DNA of 39,680 bases. Source: Cytophagales bacterium. Lineage in GTDB: Bacteria > Bacteroidota > Bacteroidia > Cytophagales > Cyclobacteriaceae. Below are positions 9,468 through 18,362 of the stretch, piece after piece (position 1 is the first letter of the stretch; each line of letters opens with the position of its first letter). The notes below the pieces were generated by a model, which was not told where the DNA came from, searched no databases, and was given only the letters and a program-made list of their open reading frames with translations. A program made the position numbers and the translations under genes. The DNA lies in assembly GCA_022360875.1 (NCBI GenBank), contig JAKSBZ010000366.1:1-39680 (forward strand), in the 5' to 3' direction.

Positions 9468-11957
9468 ATGGCTTTCAATATTCAATCGGTGGACCTGCCC
9501 ATTGTAAAGGCAGTGCCGCAAGTTCTGGAAACACTTCGGCAACACGCAACGCTGGTGCTCAAAGCTCCCCCCGGCGCCGGAAAAAGCACCCTGCTCCCTC
9601 TGGCCCTGCTGGAAGAGGAATGGCTTCAGGGCAAAAAAATATATATGCTCGAGCCGCGCCGGCTGGCGGCAAAAACCATTGCCATGCGCATGGCTTCTCT
9701 TTTGGGAGAAGAAGCCGGACAGACCGTCGGTTACCGAATCCGCTTCGAAAGTCGTGTAGGCCCAAATACCCGGATTGAAGTGCTCACTGAAGGGATTCTG
9801 ACCCGCATGCTGCATCAGGACAATTCGCTTGAAGATGCCGGAATTGTGCTCTTTGACGAATTTCACGAAAGAAGCCTGCATGCCGACCTGGCCCTGGCGC
9901 TTTGCCGCGAAAGCCAGCAGATTCTGCGGGATGACCTCCGCATCCTTATCATGTCCGCAACCCTCTCGCTTCCCGAACTTTCCCAAAAGCTGCATGCGCC
10001 AATCTTGGAAAGCAAAGGAAAACAGTATCCTGTTGCTGTCCATTACGAAGGTGACGCGGATCCTTTTCTATTGCCTGAACTGGTTTGCTCGACAGTTGTC
10101 AAAGCAACAAAAGCCCATCAGGGAGACGTTCTGGTTTTCCTGCCCGGACAAGGAGAAATCAAGGCCTGCGAGGGGCTGCTCAAGAAGCAGCTTCCAGACT
10201 GCGCAATCCATCCGCTATACGGCCAGCTGCCGCCCCAAAAACAGTTCGCCGCCATTGTGCCCAACAAAGCGGGAAAACGAAAAATCGTTCTGGCCACTTC
10301 CATTGCCGAAACCAGCCTAACGATCCAGGGCGTTACAGTTGTGGTGGACTCCGGCTACGGACGTGTTTCGCTTTTTGATCCATGCTCTGGACTCAGCAGG
10401 CTCGAAACCATACGGATTACACAGGACGCTGCCGAACAGCGGGCTGGAAGAGCCGGCAGGCTTGAAGCCGGGAACTGCTACCGCCTCTGGACAAGAGGCA
10501 CGCGGGAAAGGCTGTTTGAACACCGGCAGCCGGAAATCGAACAAACAGATCTGAGCTCGCTCGTGCTGGAGCTTTCGGCCTGGGGCATCGAAAACGCATA
10601 CGATTTATTCTGGCTGACACCTCCGCCCAATGGCGCCCTGGAACAAGCAAAAAACACGCTGGAACAGCTTGAGGCGCTGGAAGAAGGAAAAATCACTGAA
10701 GAAGGACGAAGCATTCATAAGCTGCCCTGCCATCCGCGCATTGCGCATATGCTCCTGAAAGCTAAGAAAATGAATCTTGTCGGTCTGGCTGCCGATCTGG
10801 CCGCAATGCTCGAATCGAGAGACCCGTTGCCCAAAGACACAGGAACGGACATCAATTTAAGAATTGAAGCGATGCGCAGATTCCGAAGGGAAAACCAAAA
10901 ACACAAACGATTGGCGCACATCGAAAAAATCGCCGCATCTTACCGACGACTGCTGCAAGCAGAAGAAGACAACGGGCTTTTCGACGAATTCGAAACCGGC
11001 TTGCTGCTTGCCTACGCCTTTCCGGAGCGCATCGCCTGCGCCCGCCCCGGAAACAGCGCACAGTTTCAACTGGCAAACGGAAAAATTGCCAGACTGGACC
11101 ACCGCGATGATCTAGCCCACGAATCCTGGCTCTCGGTGGCGCAAATCGATGCGCGGTCCGGAATGGGAAAAATTTTCATGGCTTCGCCGCTTAACCCAAA
11201 GGATCTCGCCCCAATGGTTAAAGAGAAGGAACAGATTCTTTGGGATTCGGAAGAAGGAGGAATTGTTGCATCGAAAACCTTAGGCATTGGAAGCATTGCT
11301 TTGAAAAGCACGCCGCTCACCAATCCTGATCCTGAAAAAGTAATTCAGGCTGTTCTTGAAGCCGTAAAAAAAGAAGGACGGCAGCTGCTGGATTTCAATC
11401 CAAAAACAACCCAGCTGCAAAACCGGATCCAGTGCATGAAGACATGGCATCCAGAGGAAGAATGGCCAAACATGAATACGGAATACCTGCTTGAAGAAGC
11501 TCCAAAGTGGCTCAGTCCGTACCTGAGCGGCATCAGAAAAACCAGTCAGCTTCATAAGCTTGACCTGCACCAAATCCTGTTGCACAGCCTCAGCTGGGAG
11601 CAGCAACAGCTCCTGGAAGAAAGAACGCCGGAAACCATACAGGTGCCGAGCGGCTCCAGAATCCGCATTGAATACCAAGCCGGCGGCGAACCTCCGGTCC
11701 TTTCCGTTAGACTGCAAGAAGTTTTCGGCTGGCTGGACACGCCCCGCATCAACCAAAACCAAACGCCGCTGCTTCTGCACCTGCTGTCGCCCGGTTTCAA
11801 GCCCGTGCAGGTAACAACCGATCTAAAAAGCTTCTGGAACGCCGCCTATTTTGAAGTGAAAAAGGAACTCAAACGAAGATATCCCAAGCACTCATGGCCC
11901 AACAATCCGCTGGAAGCCGAAGCCGTGCGCGGTGTGAAAAGGAAAAAGACTTCCTAA
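9468..11957 (+). CDS. hrpB: ATP-dependent helicase HrpB (DEAH-box)
   Basis: This 829-residue protein has the full set of superfamily 2 DEAH-box helicase motifs: Walker A APPGAGKST (33-41), motif Ia EPRRLAAK, motif II DEFH (130-133), motif III SATLS, motif V ATSIAETSLTIQGV and motif VI QRAGRAGR. The helicase-associated domain and the C-terminal HrpB region (ending in the YFEVKKELKRRYPKHSWP segment) give the usual length. HrpB proteins are common in bacteria; their RNA substrate is poorly defined. A TATCTTG sequence at 9437-9443, near the Bacteroidota -7 box, lies 24 bases before the ATG. It is convergent with the DUF2589 operon. Confidence 0.95.
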   Translation: MAFNIQSVDLPIVKAVPQVLETLRQHATLVLKAPPGAGKSTLLPLALLEEEWLQGKKIYMLEPRRLAAKTIAMRMASLLGEEAGQTVGYRIRFESRVGPNTRIEVLTEGILTRMLHQDNSLEDAGIVLFDEFHERSLHADLALALCRESQQILRDDLRILIMSATLSLPELSQKLHAPILESKGKQYPVAVHYEGDADPFLLPELVCSTVVKATKAHQGDVLVFLPGQGEIKACEGLLKKQLPDCAIHPLYGQLPPQKQFAAIVPNKAGKRKIVLATSIAETSLTIQGVTVVVDSGYGRVSLFDPCSGLSRLETIRITQDAAEQRAGRAGRLEAGNCYRLWTRGTRERLFEHRQPEIEQTDLSSLVLELSAWGIENAYDLFWLTPPPNGALEQAKNTLEQLEALEEGKITEEGRSIHKLPCHPRIAHMLLKAKKMNLVGLAADLAAMLESRDPLPKDTGTDINLRIEAMRRFRRENQKHKRLAHIEKIAASYRRLLQAEEDNGLFDEFETGLLLAYAFPERIACARPGNSAQFQLANGKIARLDHRDDLAHESWLSVAQIDARSGMGKIFMASPLNPKDLAPMVKEKEQILWDSEEGGIVASKTLGIGSIALKSTPLTNPDPEKVIQAVLEAVKKEGRQLLDFNPKTTQLQNRIQCMKTWHPEEEWPNMNTEYLLEEAPKWLSPYLSGIRKTSQLHKLDLHQILLHSLSWEQQQLLEERTPETIQVPSGSRIRIEYQAGGEPPVLSVRLQEVFGWLDTPRINQNQTPLLLHLLSPGFKPVQVTTDLKSFWNAAYFEVKKELKRRYPKHSWPNNPLEAEAVRGVKRKKTS

Positions 11958-12005
11958 AAAACACTTTGAAAAAAAATGCAGACACAGCCGGTTCCCCGCC
12001 AAATC

Positions 12006-12431
12006 TTAACCGTCTGTTTCTCGGGAAATCGGCTGCGTCTGCACAGACATTTTTCCAGGGCCCTGGCGCTTTACCCGGACCTTCATATGCTGAGCGTCTC
12101 TGCTGCGGGGAGAGCACACTTCTACAACAAACGGAGTAAACAGATTCGGTTTGGTAAAAATAAAGCGAAAGCCCAGTTTGAGCCGATTCCAAAATCCCAT
12201 GGTGCTTTTTTTCTTAAAATGAAGCTCCATACATATTTCATCCACAGCAAGATATCGATTTTCGGCAAAGCCCTTCAGCAAGTCGTCCGGAATCCGTTCG
12301 CCGCGCGGCGGATTCCGGTACAGCTGCAGCCACGCCTCTTTTTGCCAGGCATGCATGGTAAGATCAGCCTGAGCAACCTGCTGTGCAAGCTCCTGAAAAA
12401 AATCTCCGTTTCCGGATTCAACCGATTCCAT
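12006..12431 (-). CDS. Unknown protein downstream of two DUF2589 genes (possible distant relative)
   Basis: This 141-residue protein starts at the ATG at 12431 (MESVESGNGDFFQELAQQVA); the frame extends to 12554, but that would overlap the preceding gene by 90 bases. It has an N-terminal amphipathic helix (ELAQQVAQADLTMHAWQKEA), then strand-like stretches (AVDEICMELHFKKK, TPFVVEVCSP, MKVRVKRQ). The helix-then-strands layout resembles the two DUF2589 proteins upstream, and the gene is 32 bases behind the second of them, so it probably belongs to the same system. The similarity was judged by eye and is weak. No signal peptide or membrane segment is seen, and no function can be given. Confidence 0.65.
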   Translation of the reverse strand: MESVESGNGDFFQELAQQVAQADLTMHAWQKEAWLQLYRNPPRGERIPDDLLKGFAENRYLAVDEICMELHFKKKSTMGFWNRLKLGFRFIFTKPNLFTPFVVEVCSPRSRDAQHMKVRVKRQGPGKMSVQTQPISRETDG

Positions 12432-12463
12432 AAAAAATCTTTTACTAATAAAACTCGCCGACT

Positions 12464-13021
12464 CTACTTTCCTTCGGGAACCGGAACCGCATGAACGCTT
12501 TCCACCAGCGCATTGATTATCTTCTGAAGCCCTGCCGGAGTTTCTCCCTCGCAAAGATTAACCTTCACTTCCAAGGTTCCTCCCCGGTTAGCCGTATTTT
12601 CACGCTTGCTCGTGTGTTCAATGCTTCCTGTGAGCTTGGCATTCAGAAAACGGGACAAAATCCCCTTAGTCTCCACATTCAGGTTAGCCTGGGCCGTATT
12701 GTTTGCCTCTTCCTGAATCACCTGCGAGATGTTGTAATTGAAGCTCACGCTCATGGATTCGAACTTAAGGTTGGGAATTTTTACAATCGAAAGCGTCGGA
12801 ACCTCAAAAGTGACCTGCTGCTGTTTGCCATTCTGGTTCACCACCTTGCTGGTAAAGACCTCCTGTTTGCCGTTAAACGTTTTAATAAAATTCAGTGTGC
12901 TTTCCGCGGCAAGCTGATGCGCGCGGATAGTATTCAGCAAAGGAGTAGATATGATAAAGTCCAATGGAATTTCGGCAAATTCCGCGGGAGTAACTGTGAT
13001 TTGTTTGTTGTCGGCGGCCAT
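12464..13021 (-). CDS. DUF2589 domain protein (short copy)
   Basis: This 185-residue protein matches the DUF2589 pattern: an N-terminal helix (PLDFIISTPLLNTIRAHQLA, about 19-38), extended strands with the element VPTLSIVKIPNLKFESMSVSF, and a C-terminal amphipathic helix (ETPAGLQKIINALVESV). The family has no established function that I know. It lacks a signal peptide and should be cytoplasmic. It follows the longer DUF2589 gene by 50 bases and precedes the 141-residue gene by 32, making a compact operon. The two copies share the order of helix, IP-N-L strand, and final G-L-x-K-[IL] helix, so they are paralogues. Confidence 0.82.
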   Translation of the reverse strand: MAADNKQITVTPAEFAEIPLDFIISTPLLNTIRAHQLAAESTLNFIKTFNGKQEVFTSKVVNQNGKQQQVTFEVPTLSIVKIPNLKFESMSVSFNYNISQVIQEEANNTAQANLNVETKGILSRFLNAKLTGSIEHTSKRENTANRGGTLEVKVNLCEGETPAGLQKIINALVESVHAVPVPEGK

Positions 13022-13071
13022 AGTCTGATGTATTTTTTTATAATGAATAAAACACTAATGAAAAGAATGTT

Positions 13072-13776
13072 TCAGCTCTCCGGATCGTCTATCACCTCAA
13101 TATTGTTTGTCAGATGCACCATCAGTTTCTCCAAACCGTAAGGTATCTCGGTACTTCCGACCTTGATGTCCACTTTTATTGCTCTAGCTTTTGTGCCTTC
13201 TCCCGGCTCGCAAAACGTTCCCTGAAGCGAGCGCGGATCGGTGATAAGATACCAGGGCCGGTTGGGCTCTTTGCCGCCGAACTTTTTGCTTTCAGTTCCC
13301 ATCTGCCTGTATTTCTTGGACTGGGTTTCAACGCCGAACTGATAAGAAAAATTTGCTTCTGTAACAGCCAAAGGCTTTACAGGCAGCAAAGCCAGATTGG
13401 GAATGCTCACCGAAACTTTTTTGCCTGAATTGTCTATGTACTCGAAAAACTGATAATACAGCTCGCCATGCTGCGCCTTCAGCGCCTTCAGCCGGCTAAC
13501 CTCCTGGTCCGACAGCTCGTCGGTCTTTCTCTTCTCCTCCAGCGCGTTCAATTCGGCAAGCTCCGGTTTTTCCATATCGGCCTCAGGGGGCTGCTCCGCC
13601 CGGTCTTCATCGGTGGGCTGGTGCCGAAACCCCATTTGCAAAATAAAATTCAGGAACGCGCGCGCAGCATGGATCTGGGCCTCAAAAATGGAGTTAATAG
13701 GCGCAAGCAAAGCCGAGGACAAAGACATCCGATCAGCAGTTTCGGTTTCTTTCTTTTCTTCCATAACAGGATTCAT
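13072..13776 (-). CDS. DUF2589 domain protein (long copy with acidic linker)
   Basis: This 234-residue protein has the DUF2589 helix (SALLAPINSIFEAQIHAARA, about 20-39), then an acidic, proline-containing linker and a charged coiled-coil-like stretch (about 55-105) absent from the short copy. The conserved strand element SVSIPNLALLPVKPLAVTEA follows, and the C-terminal helix EIPYGLEKLMVHLTNN. It is the first gene of a three-gene leftward operon. The start could also be Met5 at 13764. The function is unknown; the paralogue pair suggests a hetero-oligomer, which is inference. Confidence 0.82.
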   Translation of the reverse strand: MNPVMEEKKETETADRMSLSSALLAPINSIFEAQIHAARAFLNFILQMGFRHQPTDEDRAEQPPEADMEKPELAELNALEEKRKTDELSDQEVSRLKALKAQHGELYYQFFEYIDNSGKKVSVSIPNLALLPVKPLAVTEANFSYQFGVETQSKKYRQMGTESKKFGGKEPNRPWYLITDPRSLQGTFCEPGEGTKARAIKVDIKVGSTEIPYGLEKLMVHLTNNIEVIDDPES

Positions 13777-14140
13777 TCACAGATTAAAAAAACAAGAAAA
13801 CTGAACATAACTGCAAAGAAATGCTCATTCAAATCCGCAAGCAGAAAAGCTCCCTTCATTCAGAATTCCATTCAAATTTTATTACAAAAAAAGCTTTCCC
13901 TCTGTGTTTAATATAATTACAAATCAGTTATTAATAAAATTTTCAAATATTTAATAGTAAAAAATTTACAAAAAAAGCGCGGCCAGCTTTTCATTCACTG
14001 CCCGCGCTTGTTTATGAATTTTCAGAGTACAGCAGCCATAAGCTGCGGCACATTCCGCAAAATATCAATGTTCAGGCAGCCATGTTCAGCGCCGGGACCA
14101 ACCCGGAACCTAAACAATAGCATGCCTGCAGATATTCTGC
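13777..14140. other. Intergenic region with DUF2589 operon promoter and upstream terminator
   Basis: This 364-base region lies between the DUF2589 operon start and the stop of the glycosidase gene, both leftward. It holds a strong hairpin terminator for the glycosidase (13970-14009) and a very AT-rich 190-base stretch (13780-13970) that should contain the DUF2589 promoter, though no clear consensus was found. No gene is supported here. Confidence 0.5.
13970..14009 (-). terminator. Rho-independent terminator downstream of the glycosidase gene
   Basis: Arms CCGCGCTT (14002-14009 on the plus strand) and AAGCGCGG (13975-13982) pair across a 19-base loop, followed on the minus strand by seven T. 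It would end the transcript of the glycosidase, 130 bases past its stop, and isolate the DUF2589 operon. Confidence 0.75.
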
Positions 14141-16807
14141 TTATTTTATTTTCACAATTCTCATCTGATCAAGCATTGCTCGGTTCACTTCAACATTCAT
14201 GTTTTCATTGAACGGCAAAAACTTAAGCTCCAGCATATGCTTGCCTTTGCTCAGTTCCGCAACCACGGAATTGCTCTGCGACCACAGCGACCATTCATCC
14301 TTGGCCAGCTGAGACATTACAACTGTCCCTTTGAACTGCTTGTCCACCAGCAGCGAGCGGATTGCACACTTGTTGTCAGTATTGTACGGGCCGCTTCCGT
14401 TTGCATAGCGGAAAGAAATAGCATACAAACCGGATTCTTTTACTGCAACCGGCATTTTGATATTCAAGTTCTTCTTTTTGGTAATCTCCACGAAACCTCT
14501 GCCATGATACCCCTTGTAAGGAAGTCTTGCTTTAGGCGCAAATGTTTCCATTTGGTAGATTCTCTCATCGCCCTTCGGAACGATAACCACCGGCTCGCTG
14601 TAGAAAGAACGATAACCATGAGCATCTACGGCCGTTATTTGGTATTCCGCATACTGCCCTGTTTTCTTCAGGTCAAATGTTTTCTTTTTGCTCTTTTGAA
14701 CTCGCTTGCCGTTTACCCACAGCTCGTAAGACGCCTTCGGATCAAAGTTCACAACTTCCAGCTTTCCGTTGTCCAACTCCACCTTAGGCGTTTCCAGTGT
14801 AAAACGGCTCGGTTGCACATTCAGGCTTCCCTGATCCTTGATCACGCTTTTCAGCACAATTTCCACTGTATGCGCTCCTTCTAGATTTGCAGGAATTTCA
14901 GCATTCTCCAGCTCTTTTCCGTCAAGCTTAAACGACTCAATCTGGTTTCCGAAACCTTCCATGCTTATGTTAAGCACTGCTTTTCTGTATCGGAAATTTT
15001 TCAGGCTGCGCTTTCCAGCATATTCTTCCGGTACTACCGGCGCAAACTTCAAGCTGTTCGGTGTCATCTCCATGCCGAAGAACACGCGGTACACCATTGC
15101 TAAATTGCCCGCTACGCTCCACAGCTGACGGTCGGAGTTGATCTGCGTGTCGCGGAAGTCTCCGTTTTGCGCCACCATGTTCTCCTTATTGGTCAGGAAC
15201 AAGCCCGCCGCGCGGTACAGCGAAGCCAGACCGTGATTCAATGACTTGTAGTTGCCTGTTTTGGCCGAAGCCCAGTTCCAATACGCCTGCACAAACGGCC
15301 AGATGCCATTGTTGTGGTAAGGCAGAATTCCCGGAATCTGAGGATAGAAACATGGCGTGCCGAAAGGAACCACCGGAGTTTTCGCGATCAGCTCCCCGGC
15401 CTGTTTTGCGTCAGCAATGCCGAAAAGCACGGTAAACGCTCCACCCAGCATTTCCGGACGCTGATCCAAGTTCAAATACTCTCTTCCATACAAGTACATG
15501 CCGTAGTAACCTTTGTCAGCCTGCCACAAGTATTTATTCAAACCGGATTTGATTTGCTCAGCTCCCTGACGGTAAGGAGCCGCATCCTCGCCCAGCAATT
15601 CAGCCATTTCAGCCAGAATATCATAAGCGCGGAAATGCACAGCGTTGGTTCCCAAACATTCCGAATCATAAATATCTACATTGTTTGCCCAAAGCGGATA
15701 CTCTTGCTTTCTCCAGTCCAAGAACGACGATTCTCCTTTGCGCAAACCAGTCTGTTCGTCCAAAATCGTTTTCTCATCATCGCGCACCGAATTGCGGATG
15801 ATCTCAAATGCCTGTTTCAGCCACTCTTTGTCGCCTGTTGCCTTGTAAACTTCGTAAGCCGCCAGCGCCCAGGTTGTGCGGTCCGAAGAAACCGGCCATG
15901 CTCCTCCCGTGCCGGTGTCCTGAATAATTCTGTTGCGTTTCACCTTGCGAAGCAGCGAAGTCTTAGCCACTTCAGGCTCAATCATCGCATAAGCAAGCAG
16001 AATACTGTAGCTCACATCGCGCGTCCAAACGCCAGGCCATTTGGCGCCGGTTCTGAACGTGCCGTCTTTCTCGATGTTCATCACTGTTTCGTCAAGCGAC
16101 ATGTTGTAAAGCGCGTCAACCAACAGCTGCCCTGACTGATACTGCGGATACGCCGAAACGTCATTGTTCAGCTTCCACTCCTGAGAAACGAAATTGTTCG
16201 GATTGTAAGGATTCATCACCAGGTCAAGCGTATAAATACCGTCGCCGTCCGAGTCGGTCATCTCCATCGATTTATTTCCGCTCAGATTGTCAAAATCCCA
16301 GTTCAGCGGATCCTGAGATCCCGCTACATAGAAACCTTTAAAATCCTGCTTATAAATCTTTGCGCCCGTAGGAGTTACGTAAAATCCCTGCTTTTTAAAC
16401 GATTCAAGGACCTTGCGCCCGTCCATTTTCAAAGTAACCTTGGTGTTGGGCTTCAGTGTCTCTTTTTTCACTTTCCACTTGCTCTCCTGCGGATTAATCT
16501 CGCCGAAAGCATACAAAGGCAACGATTTTCCGGCAAACATTCTATGGTCTTTGCCCGGCTCAAACTCATTGTCTTTTCCGTTAATGCTGAATTTAAAAAG
16601 CACCAGCGGCGACAGTTGGTCGTTGGCCGGACTCTTATAGTTCGAAACTATCTCCCGGTCCGAAATCGCCTTTGCCTCAAATTTCCCCTGAACAACCCGG
16701 TCCTGGAACAAAGAGAAATCCTTGGAATGATACAAGGTTTTCTCCCCTTTTGAGCATCCCGTCAGCAGCAGGGACACCACACACAACTTCTTAATTAGCC
16801 TTTTCAT
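14141..16807 (-). CDS. Lipoprotein (alpha/alpha)6 six-hairpin glycosidase with C-terminal CBM6/35-like domain
   Basis: This 888-residue protein starts with a lipoprotein signal (MKRLIKKLCVVSLLLTGC, Cys18). An N-terminal beta domain (about 30-230) precedes a helical barrel with the pattern of six-hairpin glycosidases: GVWTRDVSYSILLAYAM, GGAWPVSSDRTTWALAAYEV, SSFLDWRKQEYPLW and ECLGTNAVHFRAY. Ig-like and beta-sandwich regions follow, and residues about 748-888 (from IYQMETFAPKARLPYKGYHG) look like a CBM6/35 carbohydrate-binding domain. Proteins of this kind act on glycans in the periplasm or at the cell surface. I cannot assign the GH family: it could be labelled GH63-like, rhamnosidase-like or debranching-like. 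The D/E-rich loop around FLDWR is a candidate catalytic area. It is monocistronic. Confidence 0.8.
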   Translation of the reverse strand: MKRLIKKLCVVSLLLTGCSKGEKTLYHSKDFSLFQDRVVQGKFEAKAISDREIVSNYKSPANDQLSPLVLFKFSINGKDNEFEPGKDHRMFAGKSLPLYAFGEINPQESKWKVKKETLKPNTKVTLKMDGRKVLESFKKQGFYVTPTGAKIYKQDFKGFYVAGSQDPLNWDFDNLSGNKSMEMTDSDGDGIYTLDLVMNPYNPNNFVSQEWKLNNDVSAYPQYQSGQLLVDALYNMSLDETVMNIEKDGTFRTGAKWPGVWTRDVSYSILLAYAMIEPEVAKTSLLRKVKRNRIIQDTGTGGAWPVSSDRTTWALAAYEVYKATGDKEWLKQAFEIIRNSVRDDEKTILDEQTGLRKGESSFLDWRKQEYPLWANNVDIYDSECLGTNAVHFRAYDILAEMAELLGEDAAPYRQGAEQIKSGLNKYLWQADKGYYGMYLYGREYLNLDQRPEMLGGAFTVLFGIADAKQAGELIAKTPVVPFGTPCFYPQIPGILPYHNNGIWPFVQAYWNWASAKTGNYKSLNHGLASLYRAAGLFLTNKENMVAQNGDFRDTQINSDRQLWSVAGNLAMVYRVFFGMEMTPNSLKFAPVVPEEYAGKRSLKNFRYRKAVLNISMEGFGNQIESFKLDGKELENAEIPANLEGAHTVEIVLKSVIKDQGSLNVQPSRFTLETPKVELDNGKLEVVNFDPKASYELWVNGKRVQKSKKKTFDLKKTGQYAEYQITAVDAHGYRSFYSEPVVIVPKGDERIYQMETFAPKARLPYKGYHGRGFVEITKKKNLNIKMPVAVKESGLYAISFRYANGSGPYNTDNKCAIRSLLVDKQFKGTVVMSQLAKDEWSLWSQSNSVVAELSKGKHMLELKFLPFNENMNVEVNRAMLDQMRIVKIK

Positions 16808-17306
16808 CTGTTTTAATAATTGTTCAATGATTAGACCTCATCTCCTTCCAAATCATGCCTCTTGAGTACGCCAAGGCAGATTTATCCGAAGACTGCAATC
16901 TGTTTTGATGATTTGTAAAACTGGCTGCGGATAATACTCTTTTTCTGTGCAGAAAAAATTTCCGCGCGGCCATCTTTCATTTATTGTATGAAAAAAATTC
17001 TATTGCCAAAATAGCAAGAACTTTCGCCAAATAACAGCAACCCTAACCAAAATCATATTGCAAACGATTGCGGAATTCAAACTATTCATACTGCAGAAAA
17101 AACACATAGCTAGCGCTCGGTCTTAAGATTCTCTTCACTTGGAATAGACTGACGTCTATTCATATAAAGCAATTATTTTATTTCTTAGATTATAAACACT
17201 TCATCTGCTTAAGAGAATAAGCCCGTTTTCTGTAACCTTATTAACGGAGACTACACTTTTCGATGTTTAAATTTGTATTTTTTTATTATTTTATTTATCT
17301 ACTTTC
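16808..17306. other. Divergent intergenic region between the glycosidase gene and ctlX
   Basis: This 499-base AT-rich region should carry both divergent promoters. Apart from the palindrome at 17060-17071 (listed separately), I see no gene or strong promoter consensus. A TTTG at 17272-17275 and a TACTTT just before the ctlX start are spaced too far apart (about 24 bases) to be a confident -33/-7 pair. Confidence 0.4.
17060..17071. promoter_or_regulatory. Near-palindrome GCAAACGATTGC, possible LacI/GalR-type operator
   Basis: GCAA and TTGC arms surround a central ACGA. LacI/GalR-family operators are short palindromes with a central CG and often read like CAAACGTTTG, so this is a candidate sugar-responsive site. 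It lies 253 bases upstream of the glycosidase start and 236 before ctlX. A single 12-base match could be chance. Confidence 0.25.
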
Positions 17307-18233
17307 ATGAAACAGACTGCCCGAAACATCTTTATTGTAAAACCCTCCCGGTTTGGTTTCAACAGCGAAACAGCAACCACTAATGCTTTTCAACACCAAG
17401 AAAAAAGTCTTGTAAACACCGCTCACCGAAAGGCACTGGAAGAATTTAACCGCTTCGCTAATACATTAAGGGAAAAAGAAGTAAACGTTACAGTATTCGG
17501 GGACACGGAAATCCCCGAAAAGCCGGACGCTGTTTTTCCCAACAACTGGATTACCCTTCATGAAAACGGAACCGCAGTACTCTACCCCATGCAAGCGGCA
17601 AACCGCCGAGCCGAACGGCGACCTGAAATTCTGGAAGCGCTAAAAGAAATATTCGATCTCAAACAATGCATTGACTTAAGCGATCACGAAAACAACAACC
17701 GGTTTTTGGAAGGAACTGGCAGCGTTGTTTTCGACCATATTCACCGAATCGCTTACGCTTGCCTATCGCCCAGAACTGACCTAAGTCTTTTCCGGCTGCT
17801 CTGCCGAAAACTTGAATACAAGGCAGTTCCTTTCCATGCCTATGGCTCCAACGGTCAGGCAGTTTACCACACCAATGTAATGATGGCCATAGGAAAAAAG
17901 TTCGCAACAGTATGTCTGGACTCCATTGCCGATGATTCGGAAAGAACAAGTGTCTGCCGGCAGCTACAAAAATCCCAAAGAATAATTCTGGATATCAGCA
18001 AAAGCCAAATGTGCTCTTTTGCCGGAAACATGCTTGAGCTGGAAAACAAACAGGGGGATCCGTTGCTCGTGCTTTCTCAAACTGCTTACGATTGCCTAAA
18101 TCCCAACCAGACAACGCTTCTGGCATCATGCTGCGAGCTGGTTCCCATAGCCGTTCCGACAATTGAAGCAATAGGCGGCGGAAGTGTCCGGTGCATGATC
18201 GCCGAAATATTTCTGCCTGAAAAAAGCCAATAA
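17307..18233 (+). CDS. ctlX: Citrulline utilization hydrolase CtlX (guanidino-group-modifying fold)
   Basis: This 308-residue cytoplasmic enzyme belongs to the amidinotransferase/arginine-deiminase fold. It shows the CtlX pattern at the start (NIFIVKPSRFGFNSETA) and DAVFPNNWITLH at 74-85, the acidic FLEGTGSVVFDH (about 133-144), the catalytic His188 in VYHTNVMMA and the nucleophilic Cys296 in GGGSVRCMIAEIF. The family is annotated as hydrolysing citrulline or a related ureido/guanidino compound, with loss of the carbamoyl group. No arginine or ornithine catabolic genes are adjacent, so the pathway role is taken from the family alone. Confidence 0.9.
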   Translation: MKQTARNIFIVKPSRFGFNSETATTNAFQHQEKSLVNTAHRKALEEFNRFANTLREKEVNVTVFGDTEIPEKPDAVFPNNWITLHENGTAVLYPMQAANRRAERRPEILEALKEIFDLKQCIDLSDHENNNRFLEGTGSVVFDHIHRIAYACLSPRTDLSLFRLLCRKLEYKAVPFHAYGSNGQAVYHTNVMMAIGKKFATVCLDSIADDSERTSVCRQLQKSQRIILDISKSQMCSFAGNMLELENKQGDPLLVLSQTAYDCLNPNQTTLLASCCELVPIAVPTIEAIGGGSVRCMIAEIFLPEKSQ

Positions 18234-18362
18234 CCAAACCTCAATCATACCCAGAGATCAAGCTGCTTAAGTCTTATTTTGAATAAAAACATTATTTTTT
18301 TAACTTAAAGAAGCTGCGATAGCAATTACATTCCTTAATTTTTCAATTTAAAATCCACCGCC

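Noticed and set aside
14008-14211. 67-residue plus-strand ORF after the glycosidase terminator
   Set aside because: It overlaps the end of the glycosidase gene, has no family resemblance and no ribosome or promoter signal.
15314-16135. 273-residue plus-strand frame inside the glycosidase gene
   Set aside because: It is antisense to an intact gene with clear motifs and shows no domain.
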